From: an uncultured Acidimicrobiaceae bacterium
Lineage (GTDB): Bacteria > Actinomycetota > Acidimicrobiia > Spongiisociales > SHLN01
Assembly: GCA_947259275.1 (NCBI GenBank)
Contig: CAMYMH010000002.1
Span: 62,001-126,000 of the forward strand
DNA length: 64,000 nucleotides
Direction of reading: 5' to 3'
Shown here piece after piece: positions 36,144 through 44,649 of the stretch. The translations under genes and the position numbers were made by a program. Each line of letters opens with the position of its first letter. Positions within the stretch are counted from its first letter, which is position 1. The notes under the pieces are model-generated. The model saw only the letters and a program-made list of their open reading frames with translations. It searched no databases and was not told where the DNA came from.

Positions 36144-37397
36144 TCAACGAGTCGGCATCTCTTCCACCGAGATCGCTTCGCGCATGGAGTCCCGCCCATG
36201 GACCTCAAACCAGGCTCCGTAGCGCTCTGACATCCACCGCGACGTCACGCCGTGGAGAGCGACGCTCGCCAGCACCGTCCAGATGACCACGGTAAAGAGC
36301 TCATCGGCGACCGGCAAGGCGGCCTCTTCGAGGACGAAGAGTCCGAACAGGATGGAGGCCAGGCCGCGCGGGCCGAACCAGCCGAGGTAGGCGACGGTAG
36401 GTGTCGCCAGCTTGGCACCGATCAGGCTGATCGCCACCGGGATCATCCGCACGACGGTCAAGCTGATGGCGGCATAGAAAGCAACCCGCCACGTCAGGTC
36501 GTCGAGGACCGGCCCGGCCAGCCCCACCCCGAAGAACAGAAACGTCAGCAACGCCAAGAGCTGGCCCTGGTCTTCGGCAAAGTCGTAAACCCCGGCGCAG
36601 TAGTCGCGGGCGGCCGCGCCGAATGCGAGTCCCGCCACGAAGGCGGCCACGAACCCATTGCCGCCCACCGCCTCGGCGAGAGCGAAAGACCCGACCCCGA
36701 CTGCCAGAGTCGCCAACTGGCGAAAGGCTCCATCCATCCAATCGCGACCGGCGAATTCACGGATGAGGAAGCCACCGGCGTACCCGGCGGCTGCTCCCAC
36801 CAGGACGCCGTAGCCGATCTGCTTGGCGGCGAACTCCGTCCAGTAGCCCGGCGTCTCCAGCTTGATCCCCGCCGCCGCCAGGGCCAGCAGCAGGGTGATC
36901 ACCGGCAGCATGACTCCGTCGTTGAGCCCGCTCTCGACGTTGAGTGCCTGGCGCACCCGGCTAGGAACTACCGGGTTGCTTACTACCGCCTGGCCCAAGG
37001 CTGCGTCGGTCGGCGACAGGATGGCGGCCAGCAGCGCCGCTTCCCACACTCCGAGGTCGGGGAACACCAGCAGGGCTGCCGCCGCCCCCGCTACCACCGT
37101 CAGCGGAAGTCCGATGCCGAGCAGGCGGGATGGAAGCTCGATTTGCCGGCGCAAGCGTCGCAAGTCGATGCGGATGGCGTCGGTGAACAACAGCAACACG
37201 AGGGTGGCTTCTGCCAGCGTTCGAACCGCCCCCTCATCCATGCCGATGTCGATTATTCCGAGTCCCCCAATGCCTACCAGGAGGCCAAAACCCACGAAGA
37301 TCATCGGGCCGGTAACCGGGGTGGTCTCGAGCCGGCGGGATACGAGGGCGTAGGCCAGCACAAAGGCGGCAACGAAGGCTAGCTCCCGGAACTCCAT
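36144..37397 (-). CDS. cation/proton antiporter (CPA1-like Na+/H+ exchanger)
   Basis: A 417-residue membrane protein with about 12 helices. LLVGIGGLGIIDIGMDEGAV, ATLVLLLFTDAIRIDLRRLR and the diagnostic ALLAAILSPTDAALGQAVVS helix, with its Thr-Asp ion-site pair, are typical of the Na+/H+ exchanger domain (PF00999). ALNVESGLNDGVMLPVITLL carries the second conserved acidic motif. Unlike KefB types there is no TrkA-N domain; the short C-terminal tail ends after the last helix. It would exchange Na+ (or K+) for H+ across the cell membrane. The start is ATG 37397, and the GerW-like gene lies 15 bp upstream in the same direction. Confidence 0.9.
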   Translation of the reverse strand: MEFRELAFVAAFVLAYALVSRRLETTPVTGPMIFVGFGLLVGIGGLGIIDIGMDEGAVRTLAEATLVLLLFTDAIRIDLRRLRRQIELPSRLLGIGLPLTVVAGAAAALLVFPDLGVWEAALLAAILSPTDAALGQAVVSNPVVPSRVRQALNVESGLNDGVMLPVITLLLALAAAGIKLETPGYWTEFAAKQIGYGVLVGAAAGYAGGFLIREFAGRDWMDGAFRQLATLAVGVGSFALAEAVGGNGFVAAFVAGLAFGAAARDYCAGVYDFAEDQGQLLALLTFLFFGVGLAGPVLDDLTWRVAFYAAISLTVVRMIPVAISLIGAKLATPTVAYLGWFGPRGLASILFGLFVLEEAALPVADELFTVVIWTVLASVALHGVTSRWMSERYGAWFEVHGRDSMREAISVEEMPTR

Positions 37398-37412
37398 CCG
37401 TTCAGGTTCCCA

Positions 37413-37784
37413 CTACCGGAGCGCTCTCCACACTCCCAGTGCGCTGAGCAGGGCCGTCACCGCCAGCTTGGTGAGGTCGATGACCGGCTCGACGCGGGCT
37501 CCGTCGGCTCCCACTGTGATCACCGCCACCGGACGACCAACCGACGTTCCGCCGCCACCGCCGCCACCCCCGCCCTCGGGATTGCCATCCTGGTCGGTGC
37601 CACCCCCGCCCCCGAACCCGAAGCCCCCGGCCCGCTCCCACGAGGAGGCAGTGATGACCAGGTCATCACCCAGGCGCTCGGGCGCGGAAAAGATGGTCGC
37701 CGGGGAGGCAAGGCCGAAGACCGCCTCGAGGCTCTCGGCCATGCGGCCGGCGGCACGGTCGATGTTTGATGGTTGGTCGGTCAT
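37413..37784 (-). CDS. GerW/YtfJ family protein
   Basis: A 123-residue protein of the PF09579 sporulation-protein YtfJ family. It has LGDDLVITASSWERAGGFGF followed by a Gly-rich GGGG loop, then VGRPVAVITVGADGARVEPV and a C-terminal hydrophobic LTKLAVTALLSALGVWRAL. Homologues occur widely in non-sporulating actinobacteria with unknown function; only the Bacillus member is linked to germination. Its ATG (37784) overlaps the stop of the small membrane protein upstream (ATGA), and the antiporter follows 15 bp later. Confidence 0.8.
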   Translation of the reverse strand: MTDQPSNIDRAAGRMAESLEAVFGLASPATIFSAPERLGDDLVITASSWERAGGFGFGGGGGTDQDGNPEGGGGGGGGGTSVGRPVAVITVGADGARVEPVIDLTKLAVTALLSALGVWRALR

Positions 37785-38032
37785 GGCTGTCTCCTGCGAA
37801 TTAGGACGGACACTGCCACCGCCAGGACGGCCACCAATCTGGCCATCATGAGGTGGTCACGGATATGGGTCGGGCCGGATTCACCCTCCACCGAGCGCGG
37901 CCGGTGGTACGACCAGCCAATCCCAAGCCAGGGAGCGGCCACGCCGATAGTCCACGACTCGCTCACGAGGGTGAAGGGCCGGCCCTCCTGATCCAACTCC
38001 AGGCGTTCTTCGGTGCGGTGGATCCGCAACAT
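37781..38032 (-). CDS. small tail-anchored membrane protein, unknown
   Basis: An 83-residue protein. The N-terminal two-thirds are soluble and beta-rich (RIHRTEERLELDQEGRPFT, SESWTIGVAAPWLGIGWSYH) and a single C-terminal helix (MMARLVAVLAVAVSVLI) ends in RRRQP, so it is tail-anchored. Translation is coupled to the GerW-like gene by a 4-bp overlap. No family was recognised. It is divergent from the M20 peptidase gene with 62 bp between starts. Confidence 0.65.
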   Translation of the reverse strand: MLRIHRTEERLELDQEGRPFTLVSESWTIGVAAPWLGIGWSYHRPRSVEGESGPTHIRDHLMMARLVAVLAVAVSVLIRRRQP

Positions 38033-38094
38033 GCTCGGACCTTAGGCGATAGCGCCCGCCTCCGACGCGTCGACGGGTTGATAGCCTCGGGCTC

Positions 38095-39426
38095 ATGTTC
38101 ACCGACCTTGCTTCAGCCGTAACCGAACAGTTTCCCTCCGCCCGCCAGGATCTGGTCGATCTCGTCAGGATTCCCTCGGTGAGCGCGCCCGGATTCGATG
38201 GCGATGAGGTCCGGCGCTCCGCCCAGGCGACGGCTGGGATCCTGGACGGAGTTGGCTTCGGGGGCGTTCGGCTCCTCGAGCTGGGGGAGGCCCATCCGGC
38301 CGTATTTGGGGAGATTCCTGCCCCCCCGGGCGCACCCACCGTCCTGCTCTACGCACACCACGACGTGCAGCCGCCCGGCGAGGGCTGGTCGACCGATCCG
38401 TTCGAGCCGGTCGAGCGCGACGGCCGCCTCTTTGGCCGGGGAACCTCGGACGACAAGTCCGGCGTCATCCTTCACGCGGCCGCCCTGCGAGCGTTGGGAG
38501 GGTCCGTGCCGGTTGGGGTCAAGGTCTTCGTTGAGGGCGAGGAGGAGATCGGGTCGGTTCATCTGGACGAGTTCCTCGCTGCCCACGGGGAAGCATTGGC
38601 TGCCGACGTCATCGTGATTGCCGACTCCAGCAATTGGCGAACCGGTCTTCCGTCATTCACCACCTCCCTGCGGGGGCTGGTGGATTGTGAGGTGGAGGTG
38701 CGCACCAAGCAGCACGCGGTTCACAGCGGCATGTACGGCGGTGTCTTCCCGGATGCGCTCACGGCCCTGGCCAGGTTGCTGGCCACGCTCCACGACCAGG
38801 AGGGCCGGGTGGCGATTGCCGGGCTGGTGGCCGGGGACGCCGATCCGCTCGATCTCACCGAGGAAGAGCTCCGCGCCCAGGTGGCAGTCCATGAGACGCT
38901 CGAGCTCATCGGCTCGGGAACCCTCACCTCCCGATTGTGGCGACAACCGTCGTTGTCGGTCCTCGGCATCGATGCTCCCCCGGTCGGCGGGGCGGTGAAC
39001 GCGCTCGTGCCGGTGGCTCGCGCCAAGGTGAGCTTGCGGCTCGCGCCCGGCCAGGACCCCGAAGCAGCCATGCAGGCCCTCGGTTCCCACCTCACGTCCA
39101 ACGCACCGTGGGGAGCCCAGGTCACCGTGATCCCCGGCAGTTCCGGGCGCGCGTTCTCGCTCCAGACCGGTGGGCCGGGCTTCGCGGCCTTTGAGGTCGG
39201 GTTCCGCCACGCTTGGGAGCAGGAGCCGGTCGAGGTTGGCCAAGGCGGATCGATTCCATTTGTCGCCGCCTTCGCCTCGGCATTTCCAGAGGCCGAGATC
39301 TTGTTAACCGGTGTCGGCGACCAGCTGAGCCGGGCCCATGGGCCGGATGAGAGTCTCGACCTCGAGGAGTTGCGCCGCGGATGTCTGGCCGAGGTCATCG
39401 CCCTCGTGCAGCTTGGGAACGGATGA
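38095..39426 (+). CDS. M20 family dipeptidase / metallopeptidase
   Basis: A 443-residue zinc peptidase. Metal-site motifs are TVLLYAHHDVQPPGEGWSTD (His-Asp), GRGTSDDKSGVILHAAALRA (bridging Asp), VFVEGEEEIGSVHLDEFLA (catalytic Glu-Glu) and a C-terminal GVGDQLSRAHGPDESLDL (His ligand). The dimerisation domain inserts after HSGMYGGVFPDALTALARLL. The layout matches the carnosinase/PepV-like M20 dipeptidases of actinobacteria. It is cytosolic, with no signal peptide. The next gene starts 5 bp after its stop and so is in the same operon. Confidence 0.9.
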   Translation: MFTDLASAVTEQFPSARQDLVDLVRIPSVSAPGFDGDEVRRSAQATAGILDGVGFGGVRLLELGEAHPAVFGEIPAPPGAPTVLLYAHHDVQPPGEGWSTDPFEPVERDGRLFGRGTSDDKSGVILHAAALRALGGSVPVGVKVFVEGEEEIGSVHLDEFLAAHGEALAADVIVIADSSNWRTGLPSFTTSLRGLVDCEVEVRTKQHAVHSGMYGGVFPDALTALARLLATLHDQEGRVAIAGLVAGDADPLDLTEEELRAQVAVHETLELIGSGTLTSRLWRQPSLSVLGIDAPPVGGAVNALVPVARAKVSLRLAPGQDPEAAMQALGSHLTSNAPWGAQVTVIPGSSGRAFSLQTGGPGFAAFEVGFRHAWEQEPVEVGQGGSIPFVAAFASAFPEAEILLTGVGDQLSRAHGPDESLDLEELRRGCLAEVIALVQLGNG

Positions 39427-39430
39427 ATCG

Positions 39431-40486
39431 ATGACGGCGGGTGAGCGGCCCGACCGGATCGGTAGCTCCGGCTGGAAGCGGTGGGTCGGGATGGTTGCCT
39501 CCCTGGCCATCGCGGTTGGGCTGCTGGCCGGCGTCCTGCCTGCCATCGCCGACATCGGAGAGGTGTGGCGGTCGATCCAAACCCTCACCTGGCTCGAGTC
39601 GGGCAGCCTGCTGGCTTTGGCCGCCTGGAACATCGTCACCTACCAACTCGTCATCATGTCGGCCCTGCCCGGCCTGACCATGGGACGGGCGTTCGTAGTT
39701 GGGCAGATTTCGACTGCGGTCACCAACACTCTCCCGGCCGGCAGCGCGGTCGGAGTCGGAATCACCTATGCAATGTTTTCCAGCTTCGGCTTCGATGCCG
39801 GCTCCATCGCCATTGCCGCAGTGGTTACCGGCCTCTGGAACACGTTTGTCAAGCTGGGATTGCCGATAGTGGCCCTGGCCATTCTGAGCTTCCAGGGTCA
39901 GGGAAACGCCGCGCTGCAGTCGGCGGCGATTACAGGTCTTGCCATCCTGGTGGCCGCGGTTGGGGTGCTGGCGCTGACGCTGGCGCGCGAGTCCTTTGCC
40001 CTTGCCACCGGTGAGCGGCTGGGGAAGATTGCCACGGCGGTGGCCCGGCGATTCCGGCGCGGTCCGTTCGAGGGATGGGGAGATCGGCTGGCAGGATTTA
40101 GGACCCAGAGCATCGATCTACTTCGCAAGCGATGGCATTGGGTGACCCTGGCGACCATTGTCAGTCATCTGTCGTTATTCGCCATGCTGCTCACCGCCCT
40201 GCGCCATATGGGGGTGTCGGCGGACTCGGTGACGGGTGCTGAGGCGCTGGCTGCGTTTGCCGTCGTACGTTTGCTGACGGCACTCCCGATAACCCCCGGA
40301 GGGCTGGGGGTGGTTGAGGTGGGTTACACCACCGCTCTGGTGGTGGCGGGTGGGGATGAGGAGCTGGTGCTGGCCGGCGTGCTCATCTATCGGGCGCTCA
40401 GCTATTTGCTGCAGGTCCCCCTGGGGATAATTGCCTACACCGTCTGGCGCACCCGGGGCGACTGGCGAAGAACAGTTTCCCCGTAG
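39431..40486 (+). CDS. flippase-like membrane protein (lysylphosphatidylglycerol synthetase TM / UPF0104 family)
   Basis: A 351-residue protein starting at ATG 39431, just after the peptidase stop. About eight helices: MVASLAIAVGLLAGVLPAIA, SLLALAAWNIVTYQLVIMSA, FVVGQISTAVTNTLPAGSAV and, near the end, LTALPITPGGLGVVEVGYTT, the family's most conserved segment (PGGLGxxE). The family covers the membrane half of MprF and dolichol-phosphate-mannose flippase-like proteins, which move lipids or lipid-linked sugars. No catalytic GNAT-like domain is attached. The substrate is unknown. Confidence 0.85.
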   Translation: MTAGERPDRIGSSGWKRWVGMVASLAIAVGLLAGVLPAIADIGEVWRSIQTLTWLESGSLLALAAWNIVTYQLVIMSALPGLTMGRAFVVGQISTAVTNTLPAGSAVGVGITYAMFSSFGFDAGSIAIAAVVTGLWNTFVKLGLPIVALAILSFQGQGNAALQSAAITGLAILVAAVGVLALTLARESFALATGERLGKIATAVARRFRRGPFEGWGDRLAGFRTQSIDLLRKRWHWVTLATIVSHLSLFAMLLTALRHMGVSADSVTGAEALAAFAVVRLLTALPITPGGLGVVEVGYTTALVVAGGDEELVLAGVLIYRALSYLLQVPLGIIAYTVWRTRGDWRRTVSP

Positions 40487-40502
40487 GGTGGCGGCTGGCG
40501 GC

Positions 40503-40552
40503 TCCTCGCTCCTTCGAGGCGACACCGGTATATGTCCTCGAGGGAGCGAGGG
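40503..40552. terminator. long bidirectional hairpin between convergent genes
   Basis: The arms CTCGCTCCTTCGAGG (40505-40519) and CCTCGAGGGAGCGAG (40536-40550) form a 15-bp stem with a single T-G wobble and a 16-nt loop; one or two more outer pairs are possible. It lies just after the flippase-like gene's stop and in the 3' region of the oppositely transcribed peptide gene, so it is likely a shared terminator. Confidence 0.7.
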
Positions 40553-40604
40553 TACCCCGCCGCCGTAATTCCCCGCGGTACCGGGGAAGCCTGGTTGTTA
40601 GTTC

Positions 40605-40697
40605 CTAAACGCCCCAGTCGCCGTTGGCGAGGGCCGGGGCCGAGACGGCCAGGAAGGTCATCAAACTGATGGCGAGTACGTAAAGGCGCTTGCGCAT
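40605..40697 (-). CDS. 30-residue secreted micropeptide
   Basis: A very short gene: ATG 40697 to TAG 40605. The ribosome site is strong (CAGGAGAACACGTC before the ATG). The peptide is a textbook Sec signal sequence: basic MRKR, hydrophobic core LYVLAISLMTFLAV, and a Ser-Ala-Pro-Ala-Leu-Ala cleavage site. After it remain six residues, NGDWGV. The gene stands 93 bp after the stop of the giant TPR-containing regulator, in the same direction. A released oligopeptide signal is one reading; a truncated secreted protein is the other. Confidence 0.6.
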   Translation of the reverse strand: MRKRLYVLAISLMTFLAVSAPALANGDWGV

Positions 40698-40790
40698 GAC
40701 GTGTTCTCCTGTGTCGGGTACCACCGGAGAATGTCAGAGGGGTATCTGCGCTCTATCTCAGATCGGGCGGGAGAGGCGGCTACCTTGCGC

Positions 40791-43700
40791 TCATCGGCGC
40801 CGGCCGCGAGTTCGGACCGTATGTCCCGAGCGACGCAACGAGTCGATGTCCCGACGGACGGTGGCGGTGCTGACATCGAGGGCATCGGCCAGATCGGCGA
40901 TGGTGGGTGCCGCCCCGGCCGCTTCCGCCTCGGCGGTCAATCGCATCAGCTGGTGCCTGCGAAGGGCGGGACCTTCCGAGAATCTGTCATCGAGAGGGTG
41001 GCGGATGGTCCAGACCACTTCGATGAGATCGGAATCGGCGATGGGCCGCCCGGTGGGAGCCCCCGCGGCGGCTATCCGTACCGTGATCCGATGAGGACTC
41101 CCGGCCTGCCACGCCTCATCGAGCCGGCGATGAAGCGGGACGTTTGTGAGGCTGTTGGAAACATCTGCCGGACTCAGCCCATCGAGTTGGCGGAGCATGG
41201 CTTCGTGGGCGGCCTCGAGGGCGGCGTAGGCGGGGCGGTGGTCTCCCAGCATGTCATAGGCGCGCATCCGCCAGTACAGAAGCGCGGCTTCCTGGGCGTA
41301 TCCGCGATGGTCCCGGGTCACTTCCAGCGCTCGCTCAGCTCGCTCGTTGAGCACGAGTGCTCTCGCCAACGGCACCGTGAGATCCGGGAGCAGCCAATCC
41401 GCTCCGGTGGCAGCGCACTCGGCATGTGCCGCGGCAGCAACGCGAAGTCCCGTCGTCAGCTCGGCGGCGTCGAGGTGGAGATGGGCCTCGGTCCGGCGCA
41501 ACTGCAGGCGGGCGTTGATTGCGTCGGGTCCGGCGGTGAGGGCAAGACCACTGGTGAGCGCCGTCCAAGCCCGGGAGGGCTGGCCCCGTCTTCTAGCGAC
41601 CTCGGCGAGAGTCCCGTGACAATTGGCGGCTCCTGCCTGGTGGCCGAGCTCCTCGAAGATCTTGAGCGCTTCGCGGCTCAGGCGTTCGGCGGCGTCATCG
41701 TTGCCGAGGGCGTGATGGAGGCTGGCCAGGTTGATCGTCGCCAGGGCGAGCCCGCGTCGGTTGTCCATTGCGCGGAAGACGGTGCGGCTTTGCTCGGCCG
41801 GGACCAGGGCGCGGGCTGCCTGCCCGGAAATGGTGTAGTGGTGGCCGAGGTTGAGGGCGTTCATCGCCACCCCGTAGCGGTAGCCGATGTCTTCGCACAG
41901 GTTGGTGGCCCGAAGCAGCGCAGACTCTACCTGCGCCCCGTCGCCCATCTGGCCGTACAAGGCGCCCTGGGAGCCGAGAACTCCGGCCAGGCCTCGTTGA
42001 TCATGGTGCCGCTCATACGTGGCCTGGGCTGCATCCAGGTGTGCCTGGGCCTCGGAGAAGCGATGCAACTGGTTGAGAGCATCACACAGAACCTGGCGGA
42101 TGTTGGCCTCGAGAATGCTATCGGCAGGGGCGATCTCGAGGCCTGCTTCCAGCCACTCGACCGCTTCGAGGTTGTGTGATCCCCACAGGGCGATGGTCCC
42201 GAGCGCTTGCAGATCCCGGGCGCGGCCGGCCCTGTCCCCCAGGCGGGTGTGGAGCTCGAGCGCGTCGGCCGCCAGCTGCACCGCCTCTTCGAAGCGAGCC
42301 GTCGAGGCCAGCAGCCAGACCATCCGCTGGGTGACCTCAGCCGCCAACACCGGGTCGTTTCGAGCCGGTTCTTCCAGGGCGTCGAGGAGCCGTTGCTGGC
42401 CTTCTCGATCTCCCAGCACCTCCAGAATCTGCTCCTGGGCGAGCCGCAGGCGAGCCTGGTCGGGTCCGCTCAGGGGCGCCTTTTTGGCCTCATCCAACGC
42501 TTCGGCGTAGCGGTCACGGGCGGTGGCGAAAGCGCTCAGGCGCCTTGCCTCCTCACCGGCCTGTTCCAGGTAGCGGGCAGCCTCCTTGGGGACACCGCCC
42601 AGCCGAAAATGGTGACCCAGCGAAGCTGGATCGATCGTGCGGTCCCCCTCGAGCAGCCAGGCCAGGCGGCGGTGGAGGTCGGGGCGGTCGTCGGTTGGCA
42701 TCGAGTCGTACGCCACTCGACCGAGCTGGTCGTGCGAAAGGGCGTATTTCCCGGTCGAGGTCGAGATCATTCCTGCCTGGATCAGGTAGTCGACCGCGTC
42801 CAGAACTTGGGGGCGCGGCAATCCGCACACCTCCGCCAAGCCGTCAATGTCCATGCCGGTTCCGCTGGCGGCTAGCGCCCACGCCGCCTGGCGCGGCTCA
42901 CCCGGCAGCGCCGTCAGGCGAGCACTGATCAGCTCGAACACGGTGCCCGAGACCGGCAACTCGTCCTGGTCCAGGCTCTGGACGCCGTTCGGAGGCTTGA
43001 GCGCTTCGGTTACCTGGCGCTCGTGGATCGCTCTCAACGTTTCCAACATGAAGAGGGGGTTGCCGCCGGTGGCTTCGTGGAGCCTGCCGGCGAGGGTCCC
43101 GGTTGTGCCTTCCGGCATTAGTCGGCGCACCAACTCCCGCGCTTCTGAAGGGGAAAGCGGATCGAGCACGATCCGCGTCTGCCGTCCCGATCGGTCGAGG
43201 CTGCGCACCGTCTGCCACTGCTCGGGCTGCGCTTCGAGTTCGAGCCGCCGATAGGCGATGCAGATGAGGAGCGGGGTACCGGCCAGGTCGGCCGCCAGCG
43301 CGTCCAGTGCCCACAGGGTGTCCTCGTCGATGCGATGGAGATCGTCGAGGACCAGCATGGTGGGCGTGAGCTGGGCCAGTGCCACAAATGTGCGATGGAA
43401 AGCCTCGCGTACCCGGTCGCGTTCCTCGGCGCCTCCCCGCAGAGCGACGCCGGTTTCGAGGTCGGGTGCCCAGCGCCGCAGCACCGGCACCAGCGGTGCC
43501 ATGGCCTGCAGCCAAACGCGGTCCATGCGCTCGACGAGTTGATGAACCCGTAGCTCGGTCAAGCCATCCTCGAGCGCCCGTCGCAGCCCTTCGAAGGGCT
43601 TGGTTACTCCGGAGGGCGAGGTCCCGCCCCACAGCACGCTCAGGCCCCGCCAGTTGGCATCCTCGGCGCACTCGGTAAGCAGGCGGGTCTTGCCTGCTCC

Positions 43701-44612
43701 CGGTTCACCCTCCAGCAGCACGATTCCGCCTCGGCCGGCCAAGGCGTCTTCCATGCGGGAGATGATCTCCTGACGCTCGGCGGAGCGGCCCACCAGCGGC
43801 GTGCCGTCGACGTCGAACAGCCGGGAACGGCTCCCCTCGGACAGGGGCACCAGCGGCGCTTGTCGGCCGGCGGCGATTTCATCGCGAAGGGCCACCGTCT
43901 CGGCCGCCGGGGTGGCGCCGATCTCGCTGAGCAGAATCGACGTGCATCGCTCGTACTGTGCCAGCGCTTCGTTTGGCCTGCCCATCAAGTAGCAAAGGCG
44001 CATGACCTCTCGATGGGCCTCCTCGTGCAGCGGATCGAGCAGGGCGAGGCGGCGAGCATAGGTCAACGCCTGGTCGAAGTCACCCCAGCTCTTGCTCAAC
44101 CGAACGATGTGGTTGAGGGCCGCGTACAAGGCCTGGCGGAGCCGCTCCTGCTCCAGCCCAACCCAGTCGTCGTAGAAGCCGGCCAGGAAGTCGCCGGTGT
44201 AGAGGCGGACGGCACTCACCAGCCGGTCGAGGGTTTCGGTGCGATCGGTGGCGTCGTCGCGCTTGATCATGGCGACGGCGGCCTCAAACTCGTCAGAATC
44301 CACCCAGGCACCGGCCTCGCCGTTGAAGCGGATGGTGGTGGGGCTGGCCACGATATAGCTATCCAGGTTGGCGGCTTCGCTCAAGACCGATTGGATCTGC
44401 CAGAGGGCATGGCTCAGACGGCGGCGGGCCTGCGATTCCACCATATCCGGCCAGAACAGCCCGGCCAGCAGGTCGCGAGTTGGTGCGGTGTGCCGATGGG
44501 CGACGAGGTAGGCAAGCAGTGAACGGGCGGTACGCGAGGCGATAGGCGGCAAAGGCTCGCCGCCGGCCTCGAGCGTGAGACCGCCGAACATCCGAATTCG
44601 CAATCCGTTCAC
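40791..44612 (-). CDS. SARP/BTAD - AAA ATPase - TPR - DeoR-HTH transcriptional regulator
   Basis: A 1273-residue regulator (GTG 44612; TTG 44603 is an alternative). Order: an OmpR-like winged helix (MFGGLTLEAGGEPLPPIASR, QARRRLSHALWQIQSVL); a BTAD domain (RLALLDPLHEEAHREVMRLC); a STAND-type ATPase with Walker A EGEPGAGKTRLL near residue 305 and Walker B TMLVLDDLHRIDEDT near 420; TPR repeats about 700-1150 (AMNALNLGHHYTISGQAARA, GLALATINLASLHHALGND); and a C-terminal DeoR-type helix-turn-helix (TIADLADALDVSTATVRRDI). SARP-LAL proteins activate secondary-metabolite and transport genes. Two DNA-binding ends in one chain are unusual. A secreted micropeptide gene follows. Confidence 0.9.
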   Translation of the reverse strand: MNGLRIRMFGGLTLEAGGEPLPPIASRTARSLLAYLVAHRHTAPTRDLLAGLFWPDMVESQARRRLSHALWQIQSVLSEAANLDSYIVASPTTIRFNGEAGAWVDSDEFEAAVAMIKRDDATDRTETLDRLVSAVRLYTGDFLAGFYDDWVGLEQERLRQALYAALNHIVRLSKSWGDFDQALTYARRLALLDPLHEEAHREVMRLCYLMGRPNEALAQYERCTSILLSEIGATPAAETVALRDEIAAGRQAPLVPLSEGSRSRLFDVDGTPLVGRSAERQEIISRMEDALAGRGGIVLLEGEPGAGKTRLLTECAEDANWRGLSVLWGGTSPSGVTKPFEGLRRALEDGLTELRVHQLVERMDRVWLQAMAPLVPVLRRWAPDLETGVALRGGAEERDRVREAFHRTFVALAQLTPTMLVLDDLHRIDEDTLWALDALAADLAGTPLLICIAYRRLELEAQPEQWQTVRSLDRSGRQTRIVLDPLSPSEARELVRRLMPEGTTGTLAGRLHEATGGNPLFMLETLRAIHERQVTEALKPPNGVQSLDQDELPVSGTVFELISARLTALPGEPRQAAWALAASGTGMDIDGLAEVCGLPRPQVLDAVDYLIQAGMISTSTGKYALSHDQLGRVAYDSMPTDDRPDLHRRLAWLLEGDRTIDPASLGHHFRLGGVPKEAARYLEQAGEEARRLSAFATARDRYAEALDEAKKAPLSGPDQARLRLAQEQILEVLGDREGQQRLLDALEEPARNDPVLAAEVTQRMVWLLASTARFEEAVQLAADALELHTRLGDRAGRARDLQALGTIALWGSHNLEAVEWLEAGLEIAPADSILEANIRQVLCDALNQLHRFSEAQAHLDAAQATYERHHDQRGLAGVLGSQGALYGQMGDGAQVESALLRATNLCEDIGYRYGVAMNALNLGHHYTISGQAARALVPAEQSRTVFRAMDNRRGLALATINLASLHHALGNDDAAERLSREALKIFEELGHQAGAANCHGTLAEVARRRGQPSRAWTALTSGLALTAGPDAINARLQLRRTEAHLHLDAAELTTGLRVAAAAHAECAATGADWLLPDLTVPLARALVLNERAERALEVTRDHRGYAQEAALLYWRMRAYDMLGDHRPAYAALEAAHEAMLRQLDGLSPADVSNSLTNVPLHRRLDEAWQAGSPHRITVRIAAAGAPTGRPIADSDLIEVVWTIRHPLDDRFSEGPALRRHQLMRLTAEAEAAGAAPTIADLADALDVSTATVRRDIDSLRRSGHTVRTRGRRR

Positions 44613-44649
44613 GCCCTCAAAGTAGTCGATCCAGGATTTGGATAGCGGG

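Noticed and set aside
40701-42179. 492-codon plus-strand frame opposite the SARP regulator
   Set aside because: Antisense shadow of a clearly real gene with ATPase, TPR and HTH motifs.
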